Shown here in pieces: positions 22,817 through 33,513 of a DNA stretch of 64,000 nt. The translations under genes were made by a program, and so were the position numbers. Every line of letters begins with the position of its first letter. Position 1 is the first letter of the stretch. The stretch covers positions 51,296,830 through 51,360,829 of the forward strand of contig NC_092344.1 of the NCBI RefSeq assembly GCF_963676685.1, written 5' to 3'. This DNA is from Mytilus edulis (taxonomy: Eukaryota > Mollusca > Bivalvia > Mytilida > Mytilidae). The notes under the pieces are model-generated. The model ran no database searches and had not been told where the DNA came from. It worked only from the letters and a program-made list of their open reading frames with translations.

Positions 22817-25800
22817 CTACAAAAGAAAACAACTAACATGAAATTATTGTACTATGGTAAATGTAAGTTGAGAGAAAAAAATTTACTTACATGAACATTA
22901 CATTCCGAGAGTGGACTAGAGCTGACAGTTTGTGTACATAGGAGATATACACATCTCTTGTTATTCATAATTAGCAACACTTTTAAAATAAGTATCAAAA
23001 ATTATCAAATAATTAGAAACTAATTCATTAATTTTTTACATAAAAAAAAAACCTAATTAAAAAGTTATTACAAATGTGCTTACTAAGTAATAAAATATAC
23101 TACATAATTTTTATATAAATATAAAAACATGTACATAATCGTATTTGTTGGGAAGCAAAATTGGATTCACAACATTAATTCAAAACTCACCAAAATCTCC
23201 TAGAAAAATCAAGAATTAGACAATGAACACTGATTGATTAAGACAATACTCAATTATGACATTTCAAAACCTTGTTGATGATCATTGACGACAAGGTTGT
23301 ACCAAGTTGTTTTCTTCAGACATAAAGTGCACAGGTCACAACCTGAAAATCATCTTTTCAAAACAATTCAGGTAACATCCAATGACAAAACCATTTAAGT
23401 TACAAGATAAAACATTCATCATGCAGAGCTGCAGTGCAAAAACTAGTACTGGACCAGTACTTATCGACTGTTCAACCAATCTTAAACATAACCGAAGATT
23501 ATTTTGAAAATTGCATCACCAGTTTTTGGATGGCTCACCCTATTTATGAATATCTGTAAAGATATTCAGATAAACTACAGAACAACTGGTCATGAAATTT
23601 TCTTAATGACTTTCAGCTATGCCTAAGACTGTGAAGAAGAAGTCACAACTAATATGGAATATAGAGTATTAGTTTCTACACTCAGTAACATGTACACTGT
23701 ATAACAGACTATTGTCACGACGGTATCACATAAAGAAAATAAGTAATTAAGGATGTACTTAGGTGAGGTTAGGTAAAAATTAAGAAATTAAGAAATCAAA
23801 ATTGATACTATAAGCTGGTAGAGCATCAATTAAGGATAAAGATAAGCTAAAAATATTGATAGGTCATGGACCTCCTTTTCGAGATATATTTTAAGATTTA
23901 AAAATATGGCGGGAAAAGGCTGACTCAGACTTTTACCTTATATTTGCATTGGTATTATTTGGGTCTCAAAACAAAAGAAAGAAAATCAAGAATCTTCTAA
24001 AATTTTGATAAATGACCTTTCATGAGCTATTAAGTCTTATATGAAAAAATAAATGGGTGTTATGGGGCAAAATATTTTACATTGTATTGTATGGAAAACA
24101 CCAAGGAGTCTGAACATTTGACACAAATTACAAAACCTCACCTAAGTACATCCTTAAATGAAGTCTAGTTCTAATGTATTCAAACACATCACAACTACAT
24201 AGACTTAGAAGTCTTTTAGTTCGAGTAAAAGTCAAAGTTATGTTTAAATTACTTACAATGAACCCAAACATTATAGACAATAGCTTGTTAATACAGTTAT
24301 TCCACACGTCACACAAATATAACAAGAGAAACATTAAAATCATCATTGTGTTTCATGTGTATCTGTGAACCAGTGTTACTGTATTGCCTGTTAGGGCTAA
24401 TAACAGAGCACAGATCTATGATTTTAAAAGAAATAGATGCATTACCTTGAAAAAACAAAATGCACCCTGAAAACAACTAGTACTGTATTAGTAGAGAATT
24501 ACAAAATGTGAAACAAGATATTTGTTAACAAAATTTTTTTTTTCTCAAATCTTTAATATCATGAATGTCAACTTCTATCTGCTGAAAATAAAGTGTTAGA
24601 TAAATCCAAGACAAGCACATCCTTTAATGTAAAAAACTGGAAAAAAAAGTTGATTGGTTCAGTATTCAATGGACAAGATATTTTAAACTAACTGTTGTAA
24701 GTTTCAACATTTGTCAGACATAAATGGTGCACCGATATGGGTAAAGAGGATAGATTCACTGTTTACAAATGTCAAATACCCTTTCGTCTTCCCATAACAA
24801 TTGTTTTATCAAGATTAACCAACGTTTTGTCCTTAACAGGTATTTCCACTGTTATATATTTATATCGGAGCACTCCCACTTTGGATAAATTGGTTTCATG
24901 CTGAAACAAATATTCTCACAGATATTTACACAGTGTGGTGGGGTGCTTATAGGTTTAAAATCATTATATACAGGTTTAGACTGTGATTTTAAAAACAATG
25001 TTGATAGCTTTTTATATCGTTTACAAAAAAATGGTGCAGGAAATGGACATAATTACATTTCCGGATGCGGGAATATAAAAAAAATCTGTTTTGAAAAAAA
25101 TATGTGTGGGCGGGTCTGTCAAACAAGGAATTAATTTGGTGTCGCCTAAGAGAAAGACAATAAAAATCTAGAGACGGCAAAGCTTACACTGACCCTTTGT
25201 TCAAGATGAGTTAAATATAAACAACATGTCATGTCGCTATACAAATAAGAACAATTCCTACCTGTTGATATCCGGAGAAATTTCTTACTGCTCTGGTCTA
25301 AAAAGTTTGTCATTCTCTGATAGAAAGCATCTTTAGGGTCCAGCCCTTCTGTGTCTATTAATTGATGTAACATCTCCTCCTGACATTCCTTATATCCCAT
25401 GTAAAACTTTTCCTGACAACATGGATTGGAACCCCCACCATCCGGTGGTAACTCTTTCGACATCATTTCTACAATTATATCAACACAATAACTGAATACA
25501 TTTTTGTATGAATGATGATGTCTAAAGGATAATGATCATCATGAACATATGATACAAGTTGCTTCTAGCCTCTAGGATGTTTGCAAAAAATGATACAAAA
25601 AGGACAGATGTAACAAGTTTAAATCAAACCTGCTACAACATTTTTGTACAATAAAACATGGTTATAATGAAATTTCTGGGGCCCAGTGGTTTAGTGGTGT
25701 AACCTCACTATAAACTTCATTATTTAAATTGATAAAACAAATTTCGCTTTACAATTGTGACGTTTGTTTTATCTCAGTTTGACAGTACATTTTGTACTTA

Positions 25801-28800
25801 TATTATATTTCAATGTAACTAAGTACAAATGTATGGCAGTAATTAGAACTCACATACTGATAACTAATACTTATATATCTGTATGCAGAATTTCATGAAA
25901 TCACAATTATCTATCTCCCTTTTTTGTCCATCACAATAATCTCTGAATTTACAGTAAAATTGAGTACTTATTTGTTAAATCATTTTATAGAATTAAATGT
26001 AACTAGAATATTCAAAAGTATAACTAATGAGAGGAAGTATTTAGCGTTGCTTGACTTAATTTTTGGTGAAAATATTTCAGCTCCTTTTACCCATATATTT
26101 CAATACTTATATAACTGTTATAATGTTTCATACCTCTGAAATTATGCAAGTTCAACAGGTTTCGTATAAGCTTTGATGCCATTTCTATTATCTCTGTCTT
26201 CTCAATACGACCTTGACCCTGAAATATAGAGGTAATTATGCTATTTTTTGGCAATTTACTATTCACATGATGGATACATTTATATATCTAAAAATAAAAA
26301 TGTCATTTTTTTAGGATTACAGAAAAGTCAATAAGACATTTGTATATATGAAGTGAAGGCTCGAATATGAGGTTCTCCTAGGCCCTTCACCTACCAAACC
26401 CATATTCACACTCAAGATAAAGTATTCAACCTCAATTCTCCAAAAATAAATCAGAATCAAAAAGCTTGTGAGCACTGAAAGGCAAAGATTGCTTTATCTA
26501 ACTAGGCAAATTATAAATTTGAGTTATCTTCCTTCTTTTAATATTGACGTTTCAAGTTGAATCTATTTTTATCACAGATTTATATACCATGCATTACACC
26601 CTCCTCCCTCTTTAATTATAAGTATTCAGTCAACAGAAAGTTGAAATATCCATTTGTTTTAAGTATTTTACCTGTTTCAAGTAGCTTGGTGGGATAAGTC
26701 GACTGAGTTCTGCTAAGCAGTTATTCATGCGATCTCTTCGCCTCTTTTCTATGATTCTGTGCGACATTGGATCCTATAATAACAAATTACAAGTTATAAA
26801 ACCATAAACAAAATGGTTCTGCTTTTTTGTTCCATTTAAGGTTATATACATGATTACTATCAACAACTGAACTTTTTTTAAAAAGAAACAAACTTGATTT
26901 TTGCAGGGAGAGCTTTTGCTTTGTGTCAGGTATGAATGTGATTTTTTGATAAAAACTAATTCGAATAATTCAAGCCCTTTCCGTGTCATATTTTCTCCCA
27001 CACGAGGGCTTGAACTCCTTATGATCATTGGCCACGTCACCTGCTCTCTGTGAGAGAGAGCTAATCGGCGGTGATCAGGATAATGAATCTGCGCAACCGT
27101 CTTGTAATTGTCTTACCAAACATGTTTATTCAATTCACACAAATAGGATAATTAATTAACATCAATTAACATCAGTTTACATCATTTAACATCCGGAACT
27201 CCTCCTTCTTTAGCTGCCAACTCAGTAAAAAATTCCCATATTGCATAGCGGTGTGAATTTTCCGGTTGACGGTCTTTATTGAGGAAAACGTTCAGGCGTT
27301 AATGTAGCCTTCGTAGATCAGCAGAATATAACGACTGAATTATTCGGGTTAGATAAAAACTGAAATAAAAGTGCTCAACCCATGTTGGGTTGTTGTCAAG
27401 TGCATGCAGGAATTTTTGTGTCATGAATCGTTTTCCTTCCTAAACAAAATCAATTTAGTGTCAGCATCATCTAAAAGTTGACACACTGGTCAACTTGTTC
27501 AGCATTCTCATGCTTATAATAACTCAGGTTTATGACAGACAAGATAGTATTCAAAACTTACCCTTGGTAGTTTAGCCTTTTTTATAGACTGCATCTCCAA
27601 TTCTTCTGGTGATATTGCAAAATTCAAAGGCCTGTAAAAAAAATTCACGCTTTAGCCTTTATATAGTAAAATTGAGAATGTGTAAAAGAGACAACAACCC
27701 GACAAGAGTGCAGAAAACAGCCCAGTCACCAAAGGGTCTTCAACACACAAAAAAAATCCTCCTAATGGAGGTAAAATATTTGCCGGAAGTTATCTTGAAT
27801 TAACAAGTTGTTAATTTCTTTGTTATTTTGGTCTCTTGTGGAGAGTTGTCTCATTGACAATCATACCACATCTTCTTTTTTTATATTTATTGAGAAAGTT
27901 ACATTGTATTAGGGCATGGGGACTACATACATGAGGATTGTATAATAATCTACATGTACAGTTTTTACAGATATTTTAGGTGCAAATTTTGAAAAGATAT
28001 ATATATATATATAGGAAACACGAAGAATATTAGAATAGTGGTAAAAATATTGCTTATAATATATATTTAATTTTGAATTAAAACTTTATTATGGTTAACA
28101 TGGTTAAGAAAGACAATATCAAATTGTTTGTAGTTTAACAATTAAGATTTAAAAAAAAAACTTTAACAGCTAAGTTTTTAATTTTGAATTTTCCAATGGA
28201 CATGTAAGATTCTTAGAGCTTGGTTAGCCTGGCTGGTGTAGAATCAGTTCTAGGAATTCCCACAGAAAGTAACTATAAGTTAGAGTGCAATAAATTCGAT
28301 TATTGCACTAGTACAATAAATCTTCTAAATTCATGACGTCATCAACGACAAAATCTTAGTTTAAACCAATTTTTACTTTCAAATATTATATTGCTTTACA
28401 ATTAAAGAGTTACTGCATGAATATTGTCCCTCGTAGAACATATATTTCACTCGCAAGCTCTGCAATATAAAATTCTATCCAGCAGTCAGGACAATATTCC
28501 CCAATATTCATGCAATAACCCTATATTATTGTACATATATGAATACAGCTTGTGACAATGATGATGGTTTCAAAGAAATCAATCTTAAAAAAATATTATA
28601 TTTTTTGGAAGTGTACTAAGCTCACCAAAAGCTGGAGACTATTTTCTTAGTTTTATGAATAGTCCCTGCCAAAAGTAACAATTATCATTAACTAAACTTT
28701 ATGTTTGTGAACAAATGCGCTTGTCAATATTCTTGCAAAAAATAATGTTTTGCACTGTATATTTATCCCAAACAGGTTAGTATAATACTTCTGAATGACT

Positions 28801-29349
28801 GATCCCAAACCCAGAACTTCAAAAAAATAAAGTTGGTTAAAATCGAGGTTTGGGGTGTTGTCAACTTCCACAGTTCTAATCCTGAATATCACAATTATGC
28901 TTTCATTCAAATCTAAAATTTTGAGTAGCATCATTCTAGTTTGCACCCTTCATAATTGTATACTAGGGTACATACATCTGTCAAATATTTTTTTCACTTC
29001 TCCAAAATATCCCTTCGAGCACCTCTCACTTACCAGGTGTACAGACACGTGCCAGTTTTCAGTCTCGAAAAATTACATTTTTATCGATATTTGGTTGAAA
29101 ACATATAAATCTTATAGTTTTAAAACGTATGCATTTATATTTAACTTCAATTTTCTTCAGAGTCTTTTAAGTAATTAGAAATTCGTAAAACAAATAAAAC
29201 ATGCGTGTTAACACGTTTTGCTACATAACCTCGTAAAAATCAAAACAAATCTAAATAACATCTTACCTTTCTGCAATCTCGAGCTTTATTCTCTTTGCTG
29301 CATGTTCGTCCATGAAAGAATCAGACATTGAATTTTCACATGTATTCAT
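21921..29349 (-). CDS. cwo: Clockwork orange, bHLH-Orange circadian transcription repressor (6 exons)
   Basis: Coding exons 29349-29267, 27631-27562, 26773-26672, 26218-26134, 25468-25262 and 22816-21921 join in frame with GT/AG borders into 480 residues. bHLH domain at about 52-108: [20 protein letters not shown], then [14 protein letters not shown]. The basic region lacks the proline of Hes proteins, as in clockwork orange. Orange domain at about 135-180 ([20 protein letters not shown]). The rest is Ser-rich, with a short basic motif ([11 protein letters not shown], ~313-323) and a conserved-looking block at 404-422 ([19 protein letters not shown]). No WRPW tail. In insects CWO binds E-boxes in the nucleus and dampens CLOCK/CYCLE targets, its own gene included. 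DEC1/2 and Hey are paralogous alternatives, but the basic region and the C-terminal block favour cwo. Confidence 0.9.
23751..24153. mobile_element. 403-bp MITE with TTAA target duplication (piggyBac/Kolobok type) in cwo intron 5
   Basis: Terminal inverted repeats of 20 perfect bases, GGATGTACTTAGGTGAGGTT, at 23751-23770 and 24134-24153, directly flanked by TTAA at 23747-23750 and 24154-24157. TTAA duplications are typical of piggyBac and Kolobok superfamilies. No transposase inside. Confidence 0.85.
25262..25468 (-). CDS. cwo: cwo exon 5 (Orange domain)
   Basis: Acceptor ATTGTAG ends at 25469, donor GTAGGA begins at 25261. Encodes residues 114-182, including the Orange domain [20 protein letters not shown] and [20 protein letters not shown]. 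Confidence 0.9.
26134..26218 (-). CDS. cwo: cwo exon 4 (second helix of bHLH)
   Basis: Acceptor ATTTCAG ends at 26219, donor GTATGA begins at 26133. Encodes [20 protein letters not shown] and the following NLLNLHNFR. Confidence 0.92.
26672..26773 (-). CDS. cwo: cwo exon 3 (basic region and first helix)
   Basis: Exactly 34 codons in phase 0 between a TTATAG acceptor and a GTAAAA donor. [20 protein letters not shown] then [14 protein letters not shown] is nearly the consensus for clockwork orange. Confidence 0.93.
27562..27631 (-). CDS. cwo: cwo exon 2
   Basis: Acceptor TTTTACAG ends at 27632; donor GTAAGT begins at 27561. Encodes [20 protein letters not shown] then LPR, directly joined to the bHLH exon. 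Confidence 0.85.
27668..27880 (+). repeat. Dispersed mussel repeat (R1 joined to an R2-like tail) in cwo intron 1
   Basis: 'attgagaatgtgtaaaagag' and 'acaacaacccgac' match R1 at 4749 and 7500 in reverse; the end 'gtctcttgtggagagttgtc' and 'attgacaatcataccacatc' match family R2. Confidence 0.6.
28275..28515. repeat. Inverted-repeat (MITE-like) segment in cwo intron 1
   Basis: 'gttactgcatgaatattgtcc' at about 28409-28429 is mirrored by 'ggacaatattc' and 'atattcatgcaataac' at 28488-28519. Likely a small foldback element; its outer limits are not clear. Confidence 0.45.
29267..29349 (-). CDS. cwo: cwo exon 1
   Basis: Starts at ATG 29349-29347 and encodes [20 protein letters not shown] then IKLEIAE, ending AG before GTAAGA at 29266. 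The chosen Met is the only one upstream giving an in-frame chain; later Met codons in the exon are possible alternatives. Confidence 0.85.
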
Positions 29350-29423
29350 TTTGTTTACATTAGACACAATAAAGTCAAACAGCCGCAGTTCCCACTTTTG
29401 TAAATAAAGACCACAGCACATCT

Positions 29424-29429
29424 CACGTG
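29424..29429. promoter_or_regulatory. Canonical E-box CACGTG upstream of cwo
   Basis: Lies 75 bases upstream of the cwo ATG. CACGTG is the CLOCK/CYCLE (BMAL) site and also the CWO site; insect cwo is a direct clock target and represses itself. Regulation here is inferred. Confidence 0.6.
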
Positions 29430-29447
29430 TCATAAAATGTATGCATG

Positions 29448-29453
29448 TGACGT
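29448..29453. promoter_or_regulatory. CRE half-site TGACGT upstream of cwo
   Basis: TGACGT within 'catgtgacgttgg', 99-104 bases upstream of the start codon. Short motif, so weak evidence. Confidence 0.25.
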
Positions 29454-29474
29454 TGGGCTATTTCTGATTGAAGT

Positions 29475-29480
29475 CACGTT
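29475..29480. promoter_or_regulatory. CACGTT (E'-box type) upstream of cwo
   Basis: A CACGTT element 126 bases upstream of the cwo ATG, 51 bases from the canonical E-box. CACGTT is the non-canonical E-box known from Period promoters. Confidence 0.4.
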
Positions 29481-29529
29481 GGCATTTATTAAGCTCCTCC
29501 TTCGAACAAATCTGCCCAGCGGTCGCGGT

Positions 29530-31180
29530 TATAAAGAAATATAATTTTGAAAAGCTAAGATTGTAATTTAGTTTGACTTTTTAGTAAACTAGTTGAAATG
29601 GTTGGGATAATGTGTACAAAAAAAAAACATTAATGTCGGAACACATGCACCAAAATTAATCATTGATTTTTTTCCAACATAGCTCAGATGTATCAACATG
29701 TGTGTGAATTATAAAAATGTGACGTTCGTGTAATGTGTAAACATAGATCATTTACTAAACTAATATTGTGAGTCCAGCTGAACTTGTGTTTTTTTAATTT
29801 TCAATCAATCTGGGACTAATCAATCAAGTGATCATCAAGTACAATGTACATGTACATGTATGTTGTAAAATCTAATGTTGCCACAATTTGGGTACCTATT
29901 TTTTTTAAAATAAAATACATTTTTCTATGAACGATTTTTTCTTAGCTTTATTTTCCGTGCAAATATGAAACTGACATATACTTTAAGCCAATTTAATTAC
30001 CCCCCCCCCCTTTTTATTTATATCCATCACTATACAAAAATAAAACAACCGAAGTCATAACCGTCATTATAGCCATGTTTCCAGTGATTAAGATCGAATA
30101 GCATATCAAATTTCGTGCGTGGATGTACAATATTCTTGGTACCGGGTAACCTGGGGGGTCAGGCCTGCAGCGACGCCGGATTTCGCGATTTTAACAGAGC
30201 TTTTATTTCTGGATTTACCTCCATAAAGAATGTTTTATCATATGTAATGGGCACATTAATATTTTCCTGTGGGTATTTCGGAATTACTGGTTCAATTTTC
30301 GTTTAAAAAATTGAGAAAGAATATCATGTGGCAACAAATAATCCGATGATACACTGACACCCCCCCCCCCTTAAAAAAACTCGACCAGGTAGTCGGAAAC
30401 GGGGGGGGGGGGGGGCGAATCCAGCCATTCTATAAAAAGGGGGTTCCTATCCCAGGACAAAAAGGGTGGGGTTCCTACTACATGTTCCCATTCAAATGCA
30501 TTGATCGTCCAAAAAAAAGGGGGGTTCAACCATATATATAGTGACATTCTCAGTGTTGCTCTTGTTATAAAAAAAAAGTGGAAGAGTAAATGCACATCGA
30601 TTATAGATGATTTATTTTAGTCTCTTGTTTGACACTAAGACATCATAATCATATTCACATAGTGCAAAAACAACAAAACCTTGACATATGAAAATACATT
30701 CACAAGTGAACATGGTAAAAATATCGCCAACATTTTTAATGGACGAAATATCAAATATTTTGCACACAATTTCAACTTGAAAGGGGTAGGGGGTTGTGCC
30801 GCTCTCTGCGCTACATCAGAATCCGCTAATGCTTTATTATAACACTCAACCAAATTTAATTGAAAGTCCGAAATGAAACAAAAGCATAAAGTGTGTCATG
30901 GAATAGAAGTTCTGGTTTTCAAAATAGAGAATGAAGGACCAAGACTACAGAAAAATTAGGATTAGCGAAAAGTAGGCTAACAAAATTTAAAGAATAAAAA
31001 ATAATAGACATTGAAACATGTGAAAGATAAAGAAAAGACAACAACAGGTAGCTAGGGCGATAGCCTTGTGTACACATGAAGGAATGTGGAAATGAAAGAA
31101 CCCAACACAGACCCTTACAGGAGTTTCAACGAGGCCCAACCATATTTGTTCTAGACTGAATAAATTGTATATAAATCAGG
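29530..31180. other. Unassigned DNA with C and G homopolymer tracts
   Basis: No coding exon found. Tracts include C10 at 30001-30010, C11 at 30360-30370 and G15 at 30401-30415. 30401-30540 is an inverted relative of the repeat at 18611-18768 (shares 'cattcaaatgcattgatcg'). Confidence 0.5.
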
Positions 31181-31184
31181 AACT

Positions 31185-31760
31185 CATGTAAAAGAGGTGC
31201 TCTGGAAGTGAAAGCAGATCCTGCTCTACATGTGGTATCGCTGTATTTCTCATTATTAACATAAGCGGGGCACTGTTTTTGATATCCTGTAGTGTTTGTC
31301 GTTGATGGACTATGTTTGTTTTTGTTCTGCGGTTGTGGTGTCGACTATTATATTTTTTGTTTTTGCTTTTCTCTGTGATGCATATTCTTGCGTGTGCATG
31401 TGCTGTATTTTTGTCCCGTATAGTGTTGTAATATTAGACATTTTTTCAAACATTGTCAAAAAGCGGGAGGGTTGGTTAGTCAGTAAACCAGGTTCATGCT
31501 ACCATTTTAACTTCAAATACCAAGTCATGAGTATGGCAGTTGTTATCAAATAGTTCGTTTCTATGTATGTTGGCGTTTGTTTTTGTTGCACCTTAGTGAT
31601 CCTTTGTTTTCCTCTTATAGTTGATGTGCCGTTTCCTCGGTTTTAGTTTGTACTTCGGGTTTGTTTTCTCTCAATCTAATTATGACTTTTGAACACCGGT
31701 ACTCTATTCATGTAAGTACAAACTCGGTAATAAGTCAATTCGGTAGGTCACATTTGTATT
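31185..31760 (+). repeat. Mosaic of dispersed mussel repeats
   Basis: Contains the 'ggtgctctgga' block also at 6555, 'gtcgttgatggactatgttt' and 'ttttagtttgtacttcgggt' blocks that I recognise as common in mussel genomic DNA. The 85-residue frame 31296-31553 is inside it and not a gene. Confidence 0.45.
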
Positions 31761-31852
31761 TATATAAATGGAACTGGATTGTAGTTACCAAATGGAACAT
31801 ATCTGCTATCATCTGTAAAACGGATATTCCATAACGGTCAACTAACTCTTAA

Positions 31853-32190
31853 TGGCGATGATTTCAACTTCACCATTTGGAACTCTTGGTTTAATAGCTT
31901 CCTCGTGAGCAGCAACCCTCTATCAAGGAAATCATGGTAGGAAATACAAGCCCGGGAATATCGTATCAATTAGGAGATATATAATCTGTATGCAGGCGCT
32001 GCTGGAATATTGCTACATAGAAATAGGAAATTCACAATAGGGAAGCAAAAATCATCTCTTTTGACGTAATGATTTGTTTTCCAACGACCCTAATTGTCAA
32101 TTTCTAGTCGAAGTCGATATGAGGCAGATTTAACAGTATCTGATGCATCCTTTTTCTCGAGTTCGATGGAATAGATGCATGAAAGTATGA
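31853..32190 (-). pseudogene. Broken reverse-transcriptase fragment, Penelope-like
   Basis: Reading leftward, one frame gives YSIELEKKDASDTVKSASY, then RLRLEIDN, a stop, RDDFCFPIVNFLFLCSNIPA, a stop, LIRYSRACISYHDFLDRGLL and LLTRKLLNQ. This matches the region after the catalytic motifs of Penelope-like or related reverse transcriptases as I recall them from mollusc genomes. At least three stops show that it is dead. No catalytic YxDD segment lies in the remnant. Confidence 0.6.
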
Positions 32191-32634
32191 TTGACAGGAA
32201 CTCCAACAAGCGGACTTCAAACGTTTATAGTGCGATGCCGCAAAATCTTTAAGTATCTGTTAATTAACTCGACATGTCTTATGGATGCATGGGTTCCGAT
32301 CAAATTTTTGGAACCTCGTGAATGATCGTAATTACGGAACATACCGAAATAAACGGATGTGTACTTAATTGTCAAGGAAATGAATTTACCGACCATGTGA
32401 ATGACAAATATGTCAGTTTTTACGGGTTTTGTTGCTTAAAAACAAATAAAAAGAAACGAAACGAAATCCCCGCGACTGTTTTCACCAAATAAAAAAAAAC
32501 AAAAATAAAAAAACTGAAGAGTAAAAATACTCACAAGCCATAGACATTTCAGTTTAAGTTGCAATCAATTTTAAAATAGTAAGATTTTAATTCGTGAGAA
32601 TGACGTTGGCTAGACATGCGTAACTGTAATATAC

Positions 32635-33079
32635 ATGTTAGGCTTGAAAATCATAAAATTCTCATGTAAAGTAAACGGAAAAGGTTTTATCAGCAAATAT
32701 TGTAAGGAGAAAATTACAAGGTTCATTAGATCGTGTTGTAACAGAGATGACCTCGACAAACAGATAGAAATATTCAAACAAAAACTTACACTAAGAGGAT
32801 ACTCGAAAATTGAAATTAATTCACAAATAGATAAAGCATTGAGAAAAAAACAGATTGAATACATTATGTTATAAAAAAAGAAATAAACAAAACTGTCCAC
32901 CACTAGTTCTAGCAATTAAATTTAATCCACTCTTTAAACAATTGGGAAGACGGATAAGAAAACATTGGCAGTTAATAGAAAATGATATAACTGCTAAGAA
33001 TTTATTTCCCAGACCACCTATGATTGCTTATCGTAAACATAAGAACTTGAAGGAGTATTTGACCTCGGCAAAATTATAA
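32635..33079 (+). pseudogene. Broken reverse-transcriptase thumb-region fragment
   Basis: Two overlapping frames: the first ends DKQIEIFKQKLTLRGYSKIE then INSQIDKALRKKQIEYIML at 32874; the second continues CPPLVLAIKFNPLFKQLGRR, IRKHWQLIEND and FPRPPMIAYRKHKNLKEYL. The pattern (Arg-Gly-Tyr, ...Pro, Ile..His-Trp, Phe..Pro-Pro, Tyr.....Asn-Leu) is the conserved tract downstream of the RT in Penelope-like/related elements. A frameshift near 32870 breaks it. It is opposite in orientation to 31853-32190, so probably a separate insertion. Confidence 0.5.
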
Positions 33080-33421
33080 TCACTGTAAACAATTAAAAAC
33101 CAATTGTTCAGAGAACAATTGAAGGTCTTTCCACCAAAAAAAATGTATTTTATTTAGAAAGTTGTAAAATTAAGTTTAAAATGTCATTTCAATCGTCAAA
33201 TTATAGCTTATTGTACGCTGATTCCAAAAAATATATGGTTTCTATGCAATATTTTTTAAATAAGGGAGATAATTTGTTACTTCCGGTTTGAAAAATGTTA
33301 CTTCCGATAATATTTGAATATTTACTTGACACTGATTCCAAAAATAGGTCTTAATTATATTTGGTTAATGAGTTATATCACCAAACACGTATTTTTAAAT
33401 ACAAGAGGGGAGAAAACTCCC

Positions 33422-33513
33422 TTTTTAGCTCACCTGGCCGAAAGGCCAAGTGAGCTTTTCTCATCACTTGGCGTCCGGCGTCCGTCGTCGTCCGTCGTCG
33501 TCGGACGAGGACC
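33422..33513 (-). repeat. Hairpin end of the 20485-21247 repeat family
   Basis: GCTCACCTGGCC-GAAA-GGCCAAGTGAGC at 33428-33455 followed by 'ttctcatcacttggcgtccg', an inverted and truncated copy. Confidence 0.7.
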
